Source: an uncultured Erysipelotrichaceae bacterium (GTDB lineage: Bacteria > Bacillota_I > Bacilli_A > RFN20 > CAG-826). From it: 43,133 nt of DNA. This document shows, one piece after another, positions 40,795 through 43,133 of the stretch (positions within the stretch are counted from its first letter, which is position 1; every line of letters starts with the position of its first letter). The position numbers were made by a program, and so were the translations under genes. The notes under the pieces were generated by a model. That model was not told the origin of the DNA and ran no database searches. It saw only the letters and a program-made list of their open reading frames with translations. The stretch spans positions 1 to 43,133 of the forward strand of contig CACWSI010000009.1 of NCBI GenBank assembly GCA_902763555.1. The letters run 5' to 3'.

Positions 40795-41283
40795 ATGAAA
40801 ACTATTTATCTCGCTGGTGGTTGCTTCTGGGGAGTGGAACACTTCTTCTCCTTAGCTAAAGGTATCGTTAATACACAAGTTGGCTATGCCAATGGCACTT
40901 TAGATAACCCTAAATATGAAGATTTAAAACATGGTCTAGATGATGCTGCGGAAACAGTGAAAGTGGATTATGATGAAAACATCATCTCTTTAGAAAAGAT
41001 TCTTGAACTCTACCTTAGAGTGGTGGATCCATATTCAGTCAATAAACAAGGTGAAGATGAAGGTGTTCAATACCGTACTGGTATCTATTATCAAAATGAT
41101 AATGATAAAGATATCATCAAAAAATACTTCGCTAGTGTCTTAACAAACAACTATAAAATTGAAGTTGTTAAACTTAATAAATTCTTCCCTGCGGAAGAGT
41201 ACCATCAAGATTATTTAAATAAGAATCCTCAAGGGTACTGCCATATCAATATGGCTAAGCTCAAACCAGAGGAAAGAAAGTAG
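40795..41283 (+). CDS. msrA: Peptide methionine sulfoxide reductase MsrA
   Basis: A 162-residue enzyme reducing the S form of methionine sulfoxide in proteins. The catalytic site is the start motif YLAGGCFWGVEHFF with Cys10. The substrate-pocket segments GIVNTQVGYANG, YRTGIYYQND and FFPAEEYHQDYLNKNPQGYC follow. A second Cys near the end (QGYCHINM) could be resolving. There is no signal peptide, so it is cytosolic. No msrB is fused or adjacent. It is a separate unit, with a promoter in front and a terminator behind. Confidence 0.96.
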   Translation: MKTIYLAGGCFWGVEHFFSLAKGIVNTQVGYANGTLDNPKYEDLKHGLDDAAETVKVDYDENIISLEKILELYLRVVDPYSVNKQGEDEGVQYRTGIYYQNDNDKDIIKKYFASVLTNNYKIEVVKLNKFFPAEEYHQDYLNKNPQGYCHINMAKLKPEERK

Positions 41284-41290
41284 CAAAATC

Positions 41291-41315
41291 GTCATTCTTG
41301 AAGAATGACTTTTTT
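41291..41315 (+). terminator. Intrinsic terminator after msrA
   Basis: GTCATTC (41291-41297) pairs with GAATGAC (41303-41309), then six T. Confidence 0.9.
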
Positions 41316-41326
41316 GTTGCTATTAT
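41298..41326 (+). promoter_or_regulatory. Promoter of the phosphatase lipoprotein gene
   Basis: TTGAAG (41298-41303), 17 bases, TATTAT (41321-41326). The -35 box is the loop and stem of the msrA terminator. GAGGA before ATG 41354 is the ribosome binding site. Confidence 0.6.
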
Positions 41327-41353
41327 TTTTAGGAAAGAATAGAGGAATAATTT

Positions 41354-42634
41354 ATGAAAAACACGAAAGTGACTTTATTTTCTTTGGCAATGGTTGCCGT
41401 TTTAGCAGCGTGTAATAATACACCGAAGAAAGTTTATAACATCACCCTTATTGCCCCTGAAGATACATCGATGGTGACATCTAATGTCAAACAATATATC
41501 GATGATATGAGAAAGCAAGAACAACAATATCAAATCGAAGGCGGAGATATTTACAAGCTTTGGGATTTATATGACAAAGATGGTATTGATATCGACGAAG
41601 GCAGCAAGAAAGATGAAGATAGAGTCTACCTTGATACCGGTGAAGTTAATGGCAAAAACCAAACCGTTAGAAACTCCACTCCAGATCGTAGTGATAAGAA
41701 CACTGGTGTTGAATTAAAGTTCAATGTCGCTGAAGGCCATGAACAAGAAAACTATCACGTCATCATTTCTCAAAACGAGAACTTTGAAAACTCCACTCAA
41801 TACGATACAGCGGAAAACTCCATCAATGTTCCTAACTTATTCGCTAACACAACATATTACTATAAAGTAGTGGCAGGTGAAGAAGAATCTGAAGTTGGCT
41901 CATTTACAACAGGTAACTATGTCCGTTGGATTAGTGCTCGTCCAGTCTATAACGTTCGTGACTTAGGTGGTTATATGACCGAATCAGGCAAAAGAGTTAA
42001 ACAAGGTTTAGTCTATCGTGGTGGTGAAATCACTAATAGAGCATGGGGCGAACATACTCAAACAAATACTCCAGAATCTATGAAAGTCTTCTATCAAACA
42101 ATGGACATTGGTGTTGAATTAGACCTTAGAGGCGCTAGTGATATCGGTGATGGCTATAACGATTATGCCTTCAGACCAGAGCAAAATAGATATAAACAAC
42201 ACGCGATTAAGTCTTATGAAGAAACATTCACTAAGACAAGAAGCGAAGTTGCCCCAATTTTCGAACTTCTTGCTAATGCCGATCAAGAACACGTCTATTT
42301 CCACTGCTATGGTGGTGCGGACCGTACTGGTACAATTGGTTTCTTATTAAACGGTTTATTAGGCGTCAGTTATTCTGACTTAGTTATTGATTTTGAATTA
42401 ACATCATATAGTTCCATTAATAACGAACATATCAGAAGCCACATTGATGGAAATCAACATCAATATGACCGTTGGCCAAAGTTAATCAATCAAATAAAGA
42501 CAGACACCACAGGTGGTTACGCCTATGATGAAAATGCTTTGTTAAAAGACAATCTCTATAATTTCTTAAATAAAGCTTGCTCTGTCCCAGAAGAAACACT
42601 CAACAAAATCAGACAAATTATGTTAGAAGATTAA
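41354..42634 (+). CDS. Lipoprotein with a tyrosine-phosphatase-like domain
   Basis: A 426-residue exported lipoprotein. The signal peptide ends in the lipobox LAAC (Cys20). Residues about 110-195 resemble a fibronectin type III domain (VELKFNVAEGHEQENYHVII, TYYYKVVAGEEESEVGSF). The remainder is a tyrosine-phosphatase family 3 domain: RPVYNVRDLGGYMTESGKRV, LVYRGGEI, a VELDLRG segment, then the P loop HCYGGADRTG (His-Cys-x5-Arg, catalytic Cys near 317). Related enzymes dephosphorylate phosphotyrosine or phosphoinositides and some are secreted by host-associated bacteria. Facing outward, it would act on extracellular or host substrates. The target is unknown. It ends just before the IS200/IS605-type element. 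Confidence 0.85.
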   Translation: MKNTKVTLFSLAMVAVLAACNNTPKKVYNITLIAPEDTSMVTSNVKQYIDDMRKQEQQYQIEGGDIYKLWDLYDKDGIDIDEGSKKDEDRVYLDTGEVNGKNQTVRNSTPDRSDKNTGVELKFNVAEGHEQENYHVIISQNENFENSTQYDTAENSINVPNLFANTTYYYKVVAGEEESEVGSFTTGNYVRWISARPVYNVRDLGGYMTESGKRVKQGLVYRGGEITNRAWGEHTQTNTPESMKVFYQTMDIGVELDLRGASDIGDGYNDYAFRPEQNRYKQHAIKSYEETFTKTRSEVAPIFELLANADQEHVYFHCYGGADRTGTIGFLLNGLLGVSYSDLVIDFELTSYSSINNEHIRSHIDGNQHQYDRWPKLINQIKTDTTGGYAYDENALLKDNLYNFLNKACSVPEETLNKIRQIMLED

Positions 42635-42639
42635 TAAGT

Positions 42640-42790
42640 GACATGCTCCCACCACTTAAAGAAGTGGGGGCTTCTTGCTCGATGACTCTAACGAGCCAAG
42701 CATAAACAAGCTATCCGGATGTGTCCCGTCCTTTGTAAGAATTTCAATTCCCTTACTTAGAATATTTTTCGCAGCGTTTATATCTCTATC
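42640..42790 (-). ncRNA. Predicted omega (reRNA) guide RNA of TnpB
   Basis: TnpB nucleases use an RNA made from the 3' end of tnpB and the right element end, with the guide read from flanking DNA. The two hairpins at 42648-42670 and 42674-42700 occupy that place. The RNA would run leftward, and its guide would come from the last codons of the phosphatase gene. Start and length are guesses. Confidence 0.4.
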
Positions 42791-43133
42791 ATGAATAGAT
42801 CCACATTTAGGACAAGTCCATTTCCTAATAGCGAGGTCTCTAGTGATAGAGTTTTTATACCCACATTTAGAACATAATTGGCTCGATGGATAAGTAGAAG
42901 GAACTTTTATTACTTTTCTATTATACCAATCGGCCTTATAAATGAGCATAGAGACAAATTTTGACCAAGATACATCAGATATGTTTCTTGCTAATTTAGA
43001 ATCGTTCATCATGTTCTTTACTTTCAAGTCTTCGATACAAATGATTTGGTTTTCATCAATGATCTTCTTTGAAAGTTTATGGAGATAATCATTTCTTTGG
43101 TTTTGAATATGTTTATGTAACTTAGCGACTTTA
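42656..43133 (-). CDS. tnpB: TnpB RNA-guided nuclease, C-terminal part
   Basis: The partial gene runs off the right edge; about 158 codons are seen, with no start. The visible part begins KVAKLHKHIQNQRNDYLHKL, then IICIEDLKVKNMM (RuvC-II Glu), followed by WYNRKVIKVPSTYPSSQLCSKCGYKN, the zinc-binding CSKC and CPKCGSIHDRDINAAKNIL, where the Asp of RDINAA is the RuvC-III acid. TnpB is not the transposase but an RNA-guided nuclease that protects IS605-like elements from loss. All visible catalytic residues are intact. The last codons run into the right-end hairpin, as expected. Confidence 0.93.
   Translation of the reverse strand, partial: KVAKLHKHIQNQRNDYLHKLSKKIIDENQIICIEDLKVKNMMNDSKLARNISDVSWSKFVSMLIYKADWYNRKVIKVPSTYPSSQLCSKCGYKNSITRDLAIRKWTCPKCGSIHDRDINAAKNILSKGIEILTKDGTHPDSLFMLGSLESSSKKPPLL

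Larger units (their letters stand above)
42636..43133 (-). mobile_element. Right end of an IS200/IS605-family element, cut by the window edge
   Basis: The boundary lies close to 42636-42641, directly after the phosphatase gene. The end carries the hairpin CCC-A-CCACTT / AAGTGG-GGG (42648-42670, one bulged A) and a second dyad CTTGCTCG / CGAGCCAAG (42674-42700). This hairpin type marks the right end of IS605-like elements. The left end and any tnpA lie outside the window. Confidence 0.8.

Noticed and set aside
1-43133. Genetic code 4 (UGA as tryptophan), as in Mycoplasma
   Set aside because: Genes end in TGA at conserved C-termini and no conserved tryptophan is encoded by TGA.
1-43133. CRISPR array or replication origin
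   Set aside because: No regularly spaced direct repeats and no DnaA-box cluster were seen.

Overview
The window is AT-rich bacterial chromosome using the standard bacterial code: UGA is a genuine stop (cdsA, rseP, trmD and ylxM end in TGA) and tryptophan is TGG. Gene content and order match the Firmicutes yloU-fakA-recG-plsX-rnc-ftsY-ylxM-ffh-rpsP-trmD-rplS-rbgA-rnhB-dprA-topA-xer-rpsB-tsf-pyrH-frr-cdsA-dxr-rseP-polC neighbourhood (compare Bacillus subtilis). Many neighbours found there are missing here (fapR/fab genes, smc, uppS, proS, codY). Together with PolC, short spacers and a reduced set, this suggests an uncultured Bacilli lineage near the RF39/Acholeplasma side of the phylum. That placement is inference.

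Region 1 (1-7650): a fucose/arabinose-isomerase-like protein, Asp23/Gls24 protein and FakA, a GH43 glycosidase lipoprotein, RecG and a small membrane-anchored protein. Region 2 (7700-16820): phospholipid synthesis (PlsX), RNase III, the SRP pathway (FtsY, YlxM, Ffh), then rpsP-khpA-rimM-trmD on the minus strand. That block is inverted relative to its usual orientation between ffh and rplS. Then come rplS with a structured leader, a signal peptidase with a zinc ribbon, RbgA and RNase HII. Region 3 (16880-32325): a broken dprA, topA, a Xer recombinase, rpsB with a three-hairpin leader, tsf, pyrH, frr, cdsA, dxr, rseP and polC.

Region 4 (32327-43133) is accessory. It begins with tRNA-Pro(CGG), followed by a divergent pair: a glycosyltransferase-acyltransferase fusion and a membrane-linked XRE regulator. 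This pair is enclosed by 15-bp inverted repeats. Next is a decayed ToxN/AbiQ-type toxin remnant, then a c-di-GMP-I (GEMM) riboswitch upstream of two large surface proteins. The window closes with msrA, a secreted tyrosine-phosphatase-like lipoprotein and the right end of an IS200/IS605-type tnpB element.

Two signals stand out. First, several promoters place the -10 box only 6-7 bases before the start codon (fucose-isomerase-like gene, lepB, xer gene, msrA, possibly recG), implying leaderless mRNAs alongside Shine-Dalgarno genes. Second, the c-di-GMP aptamer controlling a surface-protein operon is a second-messenger circuit that would be unexpected if this is a reduced, mollicute-like genome.
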